From NCBI RefSeq assembly GCF_001714725.1, contig NZ_CP016447.1:2433001-2497000 (forward strand): a DNA stretch of 64,000 nt. Direction: 5' to 3'. The notes under the pieces were generated by a model. It made no database searches. It was not told the DNA's origin and saw nothing but the letters and a program-made list of their open reading frames with translations. Below, one piece after another: positions 26,268-37,029 of this stretch (position 1 is its first letter; each line of letters opens with the position of its first letter). A program made the translations under genes and the position numbers. This DNA is from Acidovorax sp. RAC01. Its GTDB lineage: Bacteria; Pseudomonadota; Gammaproteobacteria; Burkholderiales; Burkholderiaceae_C.

Positions 26268-28670
26268 ATGAGCGACAAACCCAAGGGTGCTGCAGCCGGT
26301 GACCGGTCTGCTGCTGCCGCACGCAACACCGACAGTGCCCCGTCGTCCATGGAACCCAGCGGTGATGCGCTGGCCCGCAAAGCCATCGAGACCCACGCCA
26401 TGGCCGCTGCCATGCCCTTCAATGCCACAAAGCCCGGCGAGCACGGGTTTGAGCAGGGTGTGGCCCCGCAACCCGGCGCAACGGTGGAGCCCGGTTCTGA
26501 CCTGGTGGGCGCCAGCACGCTTTCCGAGGCCGAGCCATCGAACCCCAAGACCGGCAGCCGCGCCACCCCGGGCGTGAACGCCACCATTGAATCGCTCGAC
26601 CGCGTGCGGGTGGATTCCACCGGCCAGCGCCTGACCACCAACCAGGGCGTACCCGTCAGCGACAACCAGAACTCGCTCAAGTACGGCGTGCGCGGGCCGG
26701 CGCTGCTGGAAGACTTCGTACTGCGCGAAAAGCTCACGCACTTCGACCACGAGCGCATTCCCGAACGCATCGTGCACGCCCGTGGCTCGGGTGCGCACGG
26801 CTTCTTCGAGGCGTACGAATCCCTGAGCGACCTCACCCGCGCCGCACCGTTCCAGGAAGCCGGAAAGATCACGCCCGTGTTCGTCCGCTTTTCCACAGTG
26901 CAGGGCGAGCGCGGCTCCAAGGACACGGCGCGCGATGTGCGTGGCTTTGCCGTGAAGTTTTACACCGACGAGGGCAACTGGGACCTGGTGGGCAACAACA
27001 TGCCCGTGTTCTTCATCCAGGACGCCATGAAGTTCCCCGACCTGGTCCATTCCGTGAAGCCCGAGCCGCACCACCAGATGCCGCAGGCCGCCAGCGCGCA
27101 CGACACCTTCTGGGATTTCGTCTCGCTCATGCCCGAGTCCACCCACATGCTGATGTGGGTGATGTCAGACCGCGCCATTCCGCGCAGCTACGCCACCATG
27201 CAAGGCTTTGGTGTGCACACCTTCCGCTTCGTCAACGCTGCGCAAGAGTCGGTGTTCGTCAAGTTCCACTGGTCGCCCAAGGCCGGCACCCACTCGCTGG
27301 TGTGGGATGAGGCCGTCAAGATCTCCGGCGCCGACCCCGACTACCACCGACGCGACCTGTGGGAACGCATCGAGGCGGGCGTCTACCCCGAGTACGAGCT
27401 GGGCGTGCAGGTCTTCACGGAAGAGCAGGCGGAGCGCTTCAGCTTCGACATCCTGGATGCCACCAAGATCATTCCGGAAGAACTGATCCCCGTGCGCCCC
27501 ATCGGTCGTATGGTGCTCAACCGCAACCCCGACAACTTCTTTGCCGAAACGGAGCAAGTCGCGTTCTGTACCGCGCATGTGGTGCCGGGCATCGATTTCT
27601 CGAACGACCCGCTGCTGGCCGGGCGCATCCATTCGTATGTGGATACGCAGATCTCGCGCCTGGGCGGGCCCAACTTCCACGAGATCCCGATCAATTCGCC
27701 GATTGCGCCCGTGCACAACAACCAGCGCGACGGCATGCACCGGCAGGCCATCCACCGCGGCCGGGTGTCGTATGAACCCAATTCGCTGGCAGGCGGTTGC
27801 CCCTTCCAGGCCGGCTCGCAAGGCTTTGTATCGGTGCCGGCACGCATTGCTGCCAAGGAGGAGCAGGGCAAGGTGCGCGCCAAGCCCGAGAAGTTTGCCG
27901 AGCACTACACGCAAGCCCGGCTGTTCTTCGACAGCCAGACCGCCGTGGAACAGCAGCACATTGCGGCAGCCTTCCGGTTCGAGCTCAGCAAGGTGACTGT
28001 GCCGGCCATTCGCGAGCGCATGGTGTCTTCATTGCGCAACGTGTCGGAAGGGCTGGCGGTGCAGGTCGCGGCCGGTCTGGGCATCACCACGCTGCCCGCG
28101 CCCATGCCCAAGGCGATTGCCGAGGCGCCCACGCCCGAGGTGGACGTGTCCGATGCACTCTCGCTGATGGCGCGGCCCGGCGATGGCCGCATTGCCGGTC
28201 GAAAGATTGCACTGCTGGTAGCGGATGGCGTGGCGGGCGAAAGCGTTATGCAGCTTCACGCCCTGCTGCAGGCGCAGGGCGCGGTGCCGCGGCTGGTGGC
28301 GCCGCGCATCGGCCCGGTCCAGACGGCAGATGGCGTGCGCATGGATGCCGATGCGTCGATGGAGAACGAGCCCGGATTCCTGTTCGATGCGCTGGCGTTG
28401 CCGGATGGCTCGGCAGGCGTCCAGAAGCTGGCGGCCGACGGCCACACCATGGAGTTCATCAAGGACCACTACCGGCACTGCAAGTCCATCCTGGTCATGC
28501 CGGCATCGGCCATGCTGCTGGAAGCTGCGGGCGTGCCTACCTCGCTGCCGGGCGGCGAGCCCGACCCCGGCATCGTTGCGGGTGCCGGGGGTGCCGAGTT
28601 CGAGGCGTTCATCCAGTGCATTGCGCTGCACCGTCATCCGGAGCGGGAGACCGATCCGCCCTTGGTGTGA
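26268..28670 (+). CDS. katE: Large-subunit catalase HPII
   Basis: An 800-residue monofunctional haem catalase that breaks down hydrogen peroxide. The distal His is H170 ([12 protein letters not shown]), the distal Asn N243 ([11 protein letters not shown]) and the haem-ligand Tyr Y457 (RIHSYVDTQ). All three sit 42 positions later than in E. coli KatE (H128, N201, Y415), so the core aligns without gaps and the N-terminal arm is longer. A C-terminal DJ-1/PfpI-like domain (from about 640; [20 protein letters not shown]) marks the large-subunit clade. The arm (1-130) is Ala/Ser-rich and polar. GAAAGG lies before the ATG. Confidence 0.95.
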   Translation: MSDKPKGAAAGDRSAAAARNTDSAPSSMEPSGDALARKAIETHAMAAAMPFNATKPGEHGFEQGVAPQPGATVEPGSDLVGASTLSEAEPSNPKTGSRATPGVNATIESLDRVRVDSTGQRLTTNQGVPVSDNQNSLKYGVRGPALLEDFVLREKLTHFDHERIPERIVHARGSGAHGFFEAYESLSDLTRAAPFQEAGKITPVFVRFSTVQGERGSKDTARDVRGFAVKFYTDEGNWDLVGNNMPVFFIQDAMKFPDLVHSVKPEPHHQMPQAASAHDTFWDFVSLMPESTHMLMWVMSDRAIPRSYATMQGFGVHTFRFVNAAQESVFVKFHWSPKAGTHSLVWDEAVKISGADPDYHRRDLWERIEAGVYPEYELGVQVFTEEQAERFSFDILDATKIIPEELIPVRPIGRMVLNRNPDNFFAETEQVAFCTAHVVPGIDFSNDPLLAGRIHSYVDTQISRLGGPNFHEIPINSPIAPVHNNQRDGMHRQAIHRGRVSYEPNSLAGGCPFQAGSQGFVSVPARIAAKEEQGKVRAKPEKFAEHYTQARLFFDSQTAVEQQHIAAAFRFELSKVTVPAIRERMVSSLRNVSEGLAVQVAAGLGITTLPAPMPKAIAEAPTPEVDVSDALSLMARPGDGRIAGRKIALLVADGVAGESVMQLHALLQAQGAVPRLVAPRIGPVQTADGVRMDADASMENEPGFLFDALALPDGSAGVQKLAADGHTMEFIKDHYRHCKSILVMPASAMLLEAAGVPTSLPGGEPDPGIVAGAGGAEFEAFIQCIALHRHPERETDPPLV

Positions 28671-28772
28671 TGGGTGGCCGGACTTGTTTGCGGGTGGTTG
28701 CTGCAGACAGGTCCGGTCCAGCGCTTTCTACAAAAGGCTGCCGCTGTGGGCGGCCCTGTAGCCCCTTACCTT

Positions 28773-30230
28773 TCACCCGGTTGTGTGGTCGGTCAGCGTT
28801 GCGTAGATCGCGCTGTAGTGCCTGGCCGCGTTGACCCAGCCGAAATCACGGGCCATGCCGCGCTGCTGGATGCCCTTCCAGAGTTGCGGCTGGCGCCACG
28901 CGCCCAGCACACGGTCGATGGCTGCGTCAAAGCCCTCCTGGCTTGCGGTTTCCATGACGAAGCCCGTGCCCTGCTCCAGGCGCTCCCCCACGTCTTCGAC
29001 GGTGTCCGCCAGCCCGCCAGTGGGTGTGACCACCGGTGGTGTGCCATAGGCCATGCTGTACATCTGGTTCAGCCCGCACGGCTCGAAACGGGACGGCATC
29101 AAAAAGCAGTCGGCTCCCGCTTCGATCAGGTGGGCCTGTGTTTCGTCAAAGCCCAGTGTGGCGTGCACGCTTCCCGGGTGGGCCTGCGCCAGGTCCAGCA
29201 GGGCGTGCTCCAGTGCGGCATCACCCCGGCCAAGGACCACCAGCTGCGCGCCGGTGGCCAGCCAGCGGGGGGCGCTGGCCAGAATCCAGTCGATTCCCTT
29301 TTGCGTGGTCAGCCGGCCGACAAAGCCGAAAAGCGGTGCCGTGCTGGGCGCGAGGCCCGCGCGGGCCCGCAGCGCGCGCGTATTGGCTGCCTTGCGGGCC
29401 AGCGTGGTGCTGTCGTAGTTCGCGGCAATCAGGGGGTCGCTCGCCGGGTTCCATATGCTGGTGTCGATGCCGTTCAGGATGCCGTGCAGCGAGGCGGCCC
29501 GCACGCGCAGCACGCCGTCCAGCCCGGCCCCCAGCGCCGGCTGCTGTATCTCGGCCGCATAGGTGGGGCTCACGGTGGTGATCGCATCGGCAAACTGCAG
29601 TGCCGCCTTGAGCATGGAGAGCTGGCCCCAGTATTCGACACCCTCAATGCCCCGGTGAACCGGCGCCACCTGCAGCATGTCCGCCAGGTGCATGGGAAAA
29701 ACGCCCTGGAAGGCCAGGTTGTGCAGCGTCACCACGCTTTTGCCCGCCCGTTGCGCGCCCGGGGCATCGCGCAGCTGGCGCAGGTACAGGGGGGCAAGCC
29801 CGGCAGGCCAGTCGTTGGCATGCAGCACATCGGCATGCCAGCCGGTGGTGTTGTCGGCCATGGCCAGCCAGGCGGCGACGCGGCTGAGCAGGCCAAAGCG
29901 CAGCGCCTGCGCATGCAGGTCGGGGGCCTCAGGGTCGCCATACGGGGTGCAGGAGCTCGGGTACAGCGCGGGGCAGGAAAGCAGCCACAGAATCTGCCCG
30001 TCGGGCAGCTCGGTGTGCAGCAGCTGCGCAGCAGGCCAGCCCTCCCACGCGGGCAGCGGCGTCACGCGCTGCAGGGTGCCCAGGGCTGCCATCCCGCCAT
30101 AGGCGGGCATGAGCACGCGCACATCGTGACCCAGCGCGCGGAGTGCGCGCGGAAGCGCTGCACTCACATCCCCGAGCCCGCCTGTCTTGACCAGCGGGGC
30201 GAACTCCGGCGTGGCAAACAGCACTTTCAT
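28773..30230 (-). CDS. glgA: Glycogen (starch) synthase, ADP-glucose type
   Basis: A 485-residue GT5 enzyme that adds glucose from ADP-glucose to alpha-1,4-glucan. K15 in the ADP-glucose motif KTGGLGDV is present, as are HANDWPAGLAPLYLR, the GT-B hinge GFVGRLTTQKGIDW and the C-terminal SRFEPCGLNQMYSMAYGTPP. Its ATG overlaps the stop of the malQ-treY fusion by four bases, so it is the last gene of the operon. The glgC gene at the head of the same operon is broken, so ADP-glucose would have to come from another locus. Confidence 0.95.
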   Translation of the reverse strand: MKVLFATPEFAPLVKTGGLGDVSAALPRALRALGHDVRVLMPAYGGMAALGTLQRVTPLPAWEGWPAAQLLHTELPDGQILWLLSCPALYPSSCTPYGDPEAPDLHAQALRFGLLSRVAAWLAMADNTTGWHADVLHANDWPAGLAPLYLRQLRDAPGAQRAGKSVVTLHNLAFQGVFPMHLADMLQVAPVHRGIEGVEYWGQLSMLKAALQFADAITTVSPTYAAEIQQPALGAGLDGVLRVRAASLHGILNGIDTSIWNPASDPLIAANYDSTTLARKAANTRALRARAGLAPSTAPLFGFVGRLTTQKGIDWILASAPRWLATGAQLVVLGRGDAALEHALLDLAQAHPGSVHATLGFDETQAHLIEAGADCFLMPSRFEPCGLNQMYSMAYGTPPVVTPTGGLADTVEDVGERLEQGTGFVMETASQEGFDAAIDRVLGAWRQPQLWKGIQQRGMARDFGWVNAARHYSAIYATLTDHTTG

Positions 30231-33200
30231 GTCGGCGCGTCCGTGGGTACCAGTACCGCAAACGGCAACCCGTCGCCACCGGGCATTGCGTTGCCCAGCA
30301 GGTCATCCAGTGTCGGCGCGTCTTCGGCCGCCAGCGTTTCGCCCGTCATCCAGTTCGTCCATGCCTGCACCCGCGCCAGCGCGGGGTGGGCCTTGGCGAG
30401 TGCAAGCCGGGTATCACCCCAGTCGGCCTGGGGCTTGCTGGCTAGCAGGCGCGAAGACACCACCACCACCACCTGGTCGTCCAGAATCCGCGCAAACGCC
30501 AGGGCGTGGGCCTCGCTGTCGCCCGTGATCTCCAGCGGCAGGTAGATGGCGTTGCGAAACAGCGCCGCAAAGCGGCTGCGCAGCTGCAACAGGCGCCAGG
30601 TCACCAGCTGCTTCACATCGCTGGGCATGTCGGGCCCGTTGCCCAGCAGTTCCTGCCAAGCCGCGGGGGCGGGGTAGCCGTACGCGTACAGCCCTTGAAC
30701 CCGGTCGAGCGACTGCGCCATGGCGTGCAGGTCTACCGGCCGGCGGTTGTCCGGGTCCACCAGGGAAAAGTTCCACACCTCGCAGCCCTGGTAGATGTCG
30801 GGCACACCCGGGCAGGTGAGCTTGAGGGCCACCTGGCACAGGCTGTTGCGGTAGCCGTAGGGTGCGATGCGCTGCACGAAGTCTTCGAGCACGCCCACAA
30901 AACGCCGGCTGGCCAGGCAATGCCCGATGTACCGTGTCACGGCCGCTTCATAGGCCTCATGCGGGAACAGCCAGTTGGTGGCCACCTTGGCCTCGCGCAT
31001 GGCCTTGATCTTGTACTGCTGCAGCCTTTCCGACAGCGCGGCCTTTTCTGCTGCGTCCACAGGCCGTGCGGGCCAGATGCCCACCATGGTCTGGTACAGG
31101 CTCCACAGGTCGCCCGCGGTGGGCACCTGCTGCCCATCCACCTCGCTGCAAAAGCTGTGACCTGCGGCTTGCAGCTGCTCCACCACCTCCTGCCACTCCT
31201 CAGGCAGGTCCGACAGCACATTCAGCCGCGCGCGCACGTCTTCCGAGCGCTTGCTGTCATGGGTGGATGTGGCCAGCAGGCCGTGGGGCACATGGCGCGA
31301 GCGCTGGCTGTTGGTCTGGTGGAACGCCGCCACCGACACGCCAAAACGGCGGGGCTCCGCGCCCACGTCGTTGAGCGAAACCAGGCGCGTGTAGCGGTAG
31401 AACAGCGTGTCTTCGATCGCCTTGGCCATCACCGGCGCAGTGAATTGCTGCCAGCGCCGCACAAACGCGTGCCTCAGCGCCGGCTCCGGCCCCGGGGTGC
31501 CCAGCAGCACGGCGTGGATGTACGCCAGCACGCCGCCTTCTGCAGTGCCCAGCTTTCTGCGTGCCGCCTTGATGGCCCAGGCAATGTGCTGCCGGTCCAG
31601 GTCGCTCGGCGGTGTGCCATCGGCCAGCACATAGGTGCGGTACACCGGGAACTGCGCGGCCACCTCCACCAGCGCAATGCGCAGCTGGTTGCGGGTGAAG
31701 TCGCACACGGCGCGGTCTGCGCGGGTGATGCGGTGCAGCGTGTCGACCAGCCACGTCATGTCGCTGAACAGCACGCTCTCGATGATGAGGCGCTTGCACT
31801 CGTAGGCCGCTTCCTCAAACGGAAGGTCATCGCCCGTGAACGCCTGGTACATCGTGTCAAACCGCGCCTGCGCCGCGGTATCGACCAGCACGCCCGTCAC
31901 CAGCGTGCTGAAGCGGTAGCCCGTGCCGCCATGCACCGGCCAGTCCGCCGGCAGGGGTTCGTGGTCGGCCATGATTTTTTCGACCACCAGGTACAGGGCG
32001 CGGGGCTCCTTGCCCTGGGCGCGCTGCAGGGCTGCATGGCGCTGCTGCAGCCGCTGGAAGTACTGCGAAGGGTGGGCCAGCCCGTCCGGATGGTCGATGC
32101 GCAGGCCGGTGAGCTTGCCCTCGGCCAGCCAGCGCATGGGCAGGACATGGGTGGCCTCGAACACCTCGGGGTCTTCCATGCGCAGCGCAGCCAGCGAGTT
32201 GATGTTGAAAAAGCGTCGGTAGTTGATGTCGTCGCCCGCCACGCGCCAGTCGGCCAGGCGCCAGGCCTGCGACTGCAGGAGTTCATCGAGCAGGTCAAAC
32301 CTCGCCGGGTCAGCCGGCTCGCCTGAGTCACTGACCTCGCCGTTCACGCGCGCAAGGCAGGCGCGTAGCCAGTCGCGCGCCCATGTGTGGGTAGCCACCA
32401 GCTCGGCCAGGCGGCGCTGGCCGATGGCGCTGTCGCGCAGCCGGGCTGCACGCAGCTCGGGGTCGGTGGCAAACCGGTCCGGCAGCGCGGCCAGTGCGTC
32501 GACCAGCGAGGCGGCCTCAGCGCCGCTGTGGCCAGGGCCTGATGCATCGTCTGGGAGCGGTGCCGCACGCAGCACCAGCGCATAGCTGCGCGGGTCCAGC
32601 GGAAACACGTGGTCAAAGTAGCGCACCTGCAGGCGCCCGGCCGGTTCATCGAAATCCACGCGCAGCTGCCCGGCTTCCAGCAACTTGCCGTAGTGCTCGC
32701 CCAGCACCGGCAGCAGCACGCGCCGCCCCGTCTGTGGGTTGGCGGGGCACCACTCGATATCGAACTTGGCCGCATGGACTGATGCCTCACCGTGCTCCAG
32801 CATGTCCTGCCACCACAGGTTCGACGGGTGCTCCACGCCCATGTGGTTGGGCACGAAGTCCAGCAGGTGGCCCATGCCGTGGCCTGCCAGCGCCTCGCAC
32901 AGCGCGGCATGGTCGGCATCCGTGCCGATCTCGGGGTTCAGCTGCGTGGGGTCCACCACGTCGTAGCCATGCAGGCTGCCGGGGGCGGCCTTGAGGTACG
33001 GCGCGGTGTACAGGTGGCTGATGCCCAGCCGGTGCAGGTACGGGACCGCTGCGCGCGCCTGCTCGAAGGTAAAGCCCGCGTGCAGCTGCCCCCGGTACGT
33101 GGACAGCGGCACATCGGCGGTACCCAGGTCGGGCAGGGCCTGTGGCGCATCGTGCAGCCAGGCACTGCGGCCCACGCGGATGGCGCGGGTGATGGCGCAA

Positions 33201-35227
33201 AACCACGGGTCCTGGCCCAGTGCCTCAATGGGCGTGCGATTGCGCTGGCGCCAGTTGGGGAACATGCTTTCGCTGGTGCCCGGCACATTGGGCTGCTCGC
33301 GCTGCCCGGTCAGGTCTTCCATGGTTGCGGCCACGAGTTGGCATGATGTCTGCGCCAGAAAGGCGTGTACGGCTGCGGCCAGGTCGGGCGTCATGTCGGG
33401 TGCCGTGCGGGTGTCCAGCGTCACGCCCTCGGGCAACAGTTGCTGGGCCTGGAGAGCGGCCAGCAGATGGGTGCGGTCGTGCGCACGGGCCAGCTGCGCG
33501 CGCACCTGGTCGTCCGTGCCGGGCAACCAGCCCAGCGACTGCTGGGTGGCAATGTCGTCTGCCGCCCAGAAGCCCCGCAGCGTGGGCAGGTCGTGCGTGC
33601 TCACCACGGCCAGTGCCCGGGTCTTCCATTCGGCCGGGGCGCGGACGCCGCCACTTTCCATGCGCTCAAAAATCAGCGGCCGGTACGACAGCAGCCCGCG
33701 CGCTTCCATGGCCTCGCGCATCAGCGGTGCGACGTTGCCCAGGTCTTCCCCGATCACCAGGCACCGGAACCGGTGGCTTTCCACCGCCACGATCGCCAGC
33801 ATGGCCTGCAGCGGGTAGCCCACGTAGGTGCCGCCGTCGGGGCTGTTCCAGTACAGGCGCATCAGCGCCATCACATGGTCCAGCCGCAGCGCGCCACAGT
33901 GGCGCATGCTGGCGACCAGCAAGGCTCGGAACTGCCTGAACCGCGTGGCGCGCAGCCGCACCGGGTTGACCGGGGGCAGGCCCCAGTCCTGCCCCTGGGC
34001 ACTGAGCGGGTCGGGCGGCGCGCCCACATTCATGCCGCGCGCATACAGCCCGGCGAAGGTCCAGGATTCGGCGCCACCGTCTATTGCGCCCACCGCCAGG
34101 TCGCCGTACAGCCCCAGTGGCATCACCTGCCGGGCATGGGCACTGGCGCGGGCCAGCTGGGTGTGGGCCAGCCATTGCAGCCAGTAATGAAAAGCGATCT
34201 CGTCAGGATGCAGGCGGGCAAATTCGGCCACTTCGGGTGATGCAGGGTCCTGCAGCGGTGCGGGCCAGGCCGGCCAGCCCCACACGGCCGGGTCGGCTGC
34301 GCTCAGGTGCTGCTGCAGCGCCTCGTACCGGGCATGCAAGCCCAGGGTATCCTGGTGCGCTGCCATGAAGGCATCAAAGGCCCGGCCGTCGTCGGTACCC
34401 GCCTTCCACGCCTGCACGCGAAACATTTCCCACAAAGGTCCGATCACGGCCTGCTTGAGGGCAGCCACTTCCTGGTACAGCACCGTGGTGCTGCCGCGCA
34501 CCTTGCGCAGGCGCTCCTGAAAAACAGGATCGGCCAGAAGGGCCTGTACCGCGGTGCAGGCCGCAAAGCCGGGCACGGCCGTCACATCAATGTGCAGCGT
34601 GTTCAACGCCAAGCGGTTGCTGGGGCTGTAGGGGCTGGCGGCCTCGGGCTGGCCGGGGCGCAGCGCATGCACCGGGCTGATGCCCACAAATGCTGCACCC
34701 GCCTGCGCCGCTGTGGCGGCCAGAGCTGCAAGGTCTGTGAAATCGCCAATGCCCCAGTTGCGCTCGGACCGCAGGGCATATAGCTGCGTGGCAATGCCCC
34801 ACCACCGCTCGCCGTTGTGCAGTGGGGCAGGGGCCCAGCACTGCGCAGGCGCCACGATCACGAAGCGTGAGCCGGCCGCTGCGGTCTGCAGCACGTAATA
34901 GCCGGGCTCCAGGGTGCCAGGAAGTTCGGCGTGCGTGCCATGGCCGTGCACCAGCACGCGGTCACTGCCGTCATCCGGGCGCAGGTTCCACGGGCCGTCA
35001 GCACCCAGTGGCAGGCTCTGGGGCACACCCGCCGGCAGCACCACCGGTTCGTCGGCGGGGTCGGCCTCTTGCGGGCCCATCGCGCGCAGGGCATTGGCCA
35101 GCACCCGCGCGGGGACCTCCGTGGTCTGCCCCCAGAAGCTGGTGAATTCGGTGGCGATGCCCCTGCGGGATGCCTGCTCTCGAAGTTCCTGCGGGCTGGC
35201 CGCGTCGAAGGTGGGCCCGGTCATCAT
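30227..35227 (-). CDS. Natural fusion of 4-alpha-glucanotransferase (MalQ) and maltooligosyl trehalose synthase (TreY)
   Basis: One uninterrupted frame of 1666 residues encodes two enzymes. Residues 1 to about 695 are a GH77 MalQ, with the nucleophile D450 (ALRLDHVMAL), E494 (IGEDLGNVAP) and D546 (STHDLPTLRGFW). TreY (GH13) follows from about 706 (PLSTYRGQLHAGFTFEQA), with GLRIDHPDGL, the acid/base Glu in VVEKIMADHEP and STHDSKRSED. MalQ rearranges malto-oligosaccharides; TreY converts the reducing end to a trehalose unit. The linker is only 10-15 residues. The ATG at 35227 overlaps the treZ stop; a longer in-frame start would run into treZ. Confidence 0.93.
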   Translation of the reverse strand: MMTGPTFDAASPQELREQASRRGIATEFTSFWGQTTEVPARVLANALRAMGPQEADPADEPVVLPAGVPQSLPLGADGPWNLRPDDGSDRVLVHGHGTHAELPGTLEPGYYVLQTAAAGSRFVIVAPAQCWAPAPLHNGERWWGIATQLYALRSERNWGIGDFTDLAALAATAAQAGAAFVGISPVHALRPGQPEAASPYSPSNRLALNTLHIDVTAVPGFAACTAVQALLADPVFQERLRKVRGSTTVLYQEVAALKQAVIGPLWEMFRVQAWKAGTDDGRAFDAFMAAHQDTLGLHARYEALQQHLSAADPAVWGWPAWPAPLQDPASPEVAEFARLHPDEIAFHYWLQWLAHTQLARASAHARQVMPLGLYGDLAVGAIDGGAESWTFAGLYARGMNVGAPPDPLSAQGQDWGLPPVNPVRLRATRFRQFRALLVASMRHCGALRLDHVMALMRLYWNSPDGGTYVGYPLQAMLAIVAVESHRFRCLVIGEDLGNVAPLMREAMEARGLLSYRPLIFERMESGGVRAPAEWKTRALAVVSTHDLPTLRGFWAADDIATQQSLGWLPGTDDQVRAQLARAHDRTHLLAALQAQQLLPEGVTLDTRTAPDMTPDLAAAVHAFLAQTSCQLVAATMEDLTGQREQPNVPGTSESMFPNWRQRNRTPIEALGQDPWFCAITRAIRVGRSAWLHDAPQALPDLGTADVPLSTYRGQLHAGFTFEQARAAVPYLHRLGISHLYTAPYLKAAPGSLHGYDVVDPTQLNPEIGTDADHAALCEALAGHGMGHLLDFVPNHMGVEHPSNLWWQDMLEHGEASVHAAKFDIEWCPANPQTGRRVLLPVLGEHYGKLLEAGQLRVDFDEPAGRLQVRYFDHVFPLDPRSYALVLRAAPLPDDASGPGHSGAEAASLVDALAALPDRFATDPELRAARLRDSAIGQRRLAELVATHTWARDWLRACLARVNGEVSDSGEPADPARFDLLDELLQSQAWRLADWRVAGDDINYRRFFNINSLAALRMEDPEVFEATHVLPMRWLAEGKLTGLRIDHPDGLAHPSQYFQRLQQRHAALQRAQGKEPRALYLVVEKIMADHEPLPADWPVHGGTGYRFSTLVTGVLVDTAAQARFDTMYQAFTGDDLPFEEAAYECKRLIIESVLFSDMTWLVDTLHRITRADRAVCDFTRNQLRIALVEVAAQFPVYRTYVLADGTPPSDLDRQHIAWAIKAARRKLGTAEGGVLAYIHAVLLGTPGPEPALRHAFVRRWQQFTAPVMAKAIEDTLFYRYTRLVSLNDVGAEPRRFGVSVAAFHQTNSQRSRHVPHGLLATSTHDSKRSEDVRARLNVLSDLPEEWQEVVEQLQAAGHSFCSEVDGQQVPTAGDLWSLYQTMVGIWPARPVDAAEKAALSERLQQYKIKAMREAKVATNWLFPHEAYEAAVTRYIGHCLASRRFVGVLEDFVQRIAPYGYRNSLCQVALKLTCPGVPDIYQGCEVWNFSLVDPDNRRPVDLHAMAQSLDRVQGLYAYGYPAPAAWQELLGNGPDMPSDVKQLVTWRLLQLRSRFAALFRNAIYLPLEITGDSEAHALAFARILDDQVVVVVSSRLLASKPQADWGDTRLALAKAHPALARVQAWTNWMTGETLAAEDAPTLDDLLGNAMPGGDGLPFAVLVPTDAPT

Positions 35228-37029
35228 GCGGGCCCTCCGGCCAGCAGCCAGCGGGCTGAACGGGGCGGCCACACGGTATCTGCGCGGCCGCGGCGGTGGC
35301 TGAAGACTTCTTGCGCAATGGCTTCCCAGGGCGCGGGCGCATCCACGGGGTCGGTACCGATGTTCAACTCCAGCTGCACTGCTTCGCCGCTGCGGTAGTG
35401 CCAGGTGACCCGCAGGCCGGTGCTGCCCACTGGCTCCGCCGTGTGGCCCTGCGCGAGCAGATGGCCTGCGCGCGGCTGCAGCCACTGGCGCCGGGCCTCC
35501 AGCGCGGCCTTTATCAGCGCCATTCTTTGGCGCCCCTCATGGGTTTCGCAGGTTTCCCAGCGCAGGGTGCTGGCGTGCAGGGTGGCAATGTCGCAGGCGT
35601 CCGGCAGGGCATGCTGGTCGTCCGTGCTGTGGCCGAACTCGCGCACACGCCCTTCGCGCACGGCGTCGCGCAGGGCGCCTTCCCAGTTGGCAAAGTACAG
35701 AAACGGTGTGGATGCCGCGAACTCGTCGCCCATGAAGACGAGGGGCGTGGCGGGTGTCAGCAGCGCCAGCAGCAAGGCAAACTCGGCCCCGTCGTGGCCG
35801 GCAAGCGCCTGCAGCCGTTCGCCAAAGGCACGGTTGCCAACCTGGTCGTGGTTGCCCATGAAATGGACCATGCAGCCCAGTGGTGCGGCCGGGCCGGTGG
35901 CGTCCCCCCCGCGCCAGGGGCCCGGAAAGGCGTACCCCGTGGCCAGCGTACGCGCCAGAACCCCCATGGGCTCGGCAGCAAACTTGGCGTAATAGCCTTG
36001 GGCCTCGCCGGTCAGGTTGACGTGCAGCGCGTGGTGGAAGTCATCGTTCCACTGGGCGTCGTACAGGCCCGGTTCATGCCGGGTCGACAGCCGCCACCCG
36101 TGGTTGAGCTCGTTTTCCAGCACCAGATGCAAGGGACGGCGGGCCTGGGCCTCCAGCGCCCGCACCCTGGCGCTGAGGTGGTCCAGCACATCGGGCAGGC
36201 TGGCGTCCTGGATGGCGTGCACGGCATCGAGCCGCAGGCCGTCGGCCTGGAACTCCTCCAGCCAGTACAGGGCGTTGTGGATGAAGAACTCCCGCACGAC
36301 GCTGCCGCCGTCCTGGTCAAAGTTGATGGCTGCGCCCCACGGGCTGGTGTGCGTGGTCGAAAAGAAGGCTTCCGCATAGGCATTGAGGTAGTTGCCGTCA
36401 GGGCCAAAGTGGTTGTAGACCACGTCGACGAACACGCACAGGCCTAGCGCATGGGCCCGGTCGATGAAAGCCTTGAGTTCATCGGGGGTGCCGTAGGCAT
36501 GGTGCGGCGCAAAGGGCAGCACCCCGTCGTAGCCCCATCCCCATGCACCGCCAAAGGCTGCCAGTGGCATGAGTTCAATGGCGGTAAAGCCCAGGTCTGC
36601 CAGATGCTGCAGATGCGCGGCTGCGGCGGCGTAGGTGCCTTCGGGGGTGAAGGTGCCGACGTGGAGTTCGTAGAACACCAGTTCTTCCCACGGCCGGCCG
36701 GCCCAGTCGGTGGTCCAGGCGTAGCCCTCGGGGTCCGTCAGCACGCAGGGCGCGTGGGGGCCGCGCGGGTTGTGGCGCGAGGCCGGGTCGGGCACCGTCA
36801 GGGTGTCGTTGATGCGCCACTGGTATTCGCGCCCGGCCACGCCGTCGGGCGTGTCCACATGCCACCAGCCTTCGCCCGAACTTTCGGCGGGCACCGCCAG
36901 CGGTTCGTGCTGCGTACTGGCTTGCAGCAACAGCGATACCCGGGTCGCCGATGGCGCCCAGAGCGAAAAGCGGGCGCCGCCGCCGGGCAGCAGGCGGGCG
37001 CCGAAAGGCATCAGGTGCGTGTGTGTCAT
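35224..37029 (-). CDS. treZ: Malto-oligosyltrehalose trehalohydrolase
   Basis: A 601-residue GH13 enzyme that releases trehalose from maltooligosyl trehalose made by TreY. An N-terminal beta-sandwich (ARFSLWAPSATRVSLLLQ) precedes the barrel, which has ELHVGTFTPEGTY, the nucleophile Asp in GLRLDAVHAI, the acid Glu in LVLENELN and the third acid in HFMGNHDQVGNRAFGE. The ATG at 37029 overlaps the glgX stop and its own stop overlaps the malQ-treY start, four bases each time. Codons further upstream in this frame belong to the glgX shadow. Confidence 0.95.
   Translation of the reverse strand: MTHTHLMPFGARLLPGGGARFSLWAPSATRVSLLLQASTQHEPLAVPAESSGEGWWHVDTPDGVAGREYQWRINDTLTVPDPASRHNPRGPHAPCVLTDPEGYAWTTDWAGRPWEELVFYELHVGTFTPEGTYAAAAAHLQHLADLGFTAIELMPLAAFGGAWGWGYDGVLPFAPHHAYGTPDELKAFIDRAHALGLCVFVDVVYNHFGPDGNYLNAYAEAFFSTTHTSPWGAAINFDQDGGSVVREFFIHNALYWLEEFQADGLRLDAVHAIQDASLPDVLDHLSARVRALEAQARRPLHLVLENELNHGWRLSTRHEPGLYDAQWNDDFHHALHVNLTGEAQGYYAKFAAEPMGVLARTLATGYAFPGPWRGGDATGPAAPLGCMVHFMGNHDQVGNRAFGERLQALAGHDGAEFALLLALLTPATPLVFMGDEFAASTPFLYFANWEGALRDAVREGRVREFGHSTDDQHALPDACDIATLHASTLRWETCETHEGRQRMALIKAALEARRQWLQPRAGHLLAQGHTAEPVGSTGLRVTWHYRSGEAVQLELNIGTDPVDAPAPWEAIAQEVFSHRRGRADTVWPPRSARWLLAGGPA

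Noticed and set aside
25904-26926. Minus-strand frame covering the catalase start
   Set aside because: It overlaps the catalase gene and has no ribosome-binding site or recognisable protein; the catalase alignment with E. coli KatE residues is exact.
28674-32326. Long plus-strand frames opposite glgA and malQ-treY
   Set aside because: Composition typical of antisense frames in high-GC DNA; the minus strand carries complete enzymes with all catalytic residues.
30227-35485. Longer start for the MalQ-TreY fusion at 35485
   Set aside because: The extra 86 residues are Arg/Pro-rich, lie inside treZ in another frame and have no family match; the ATG at 35227 shows the usual four-base overlap.
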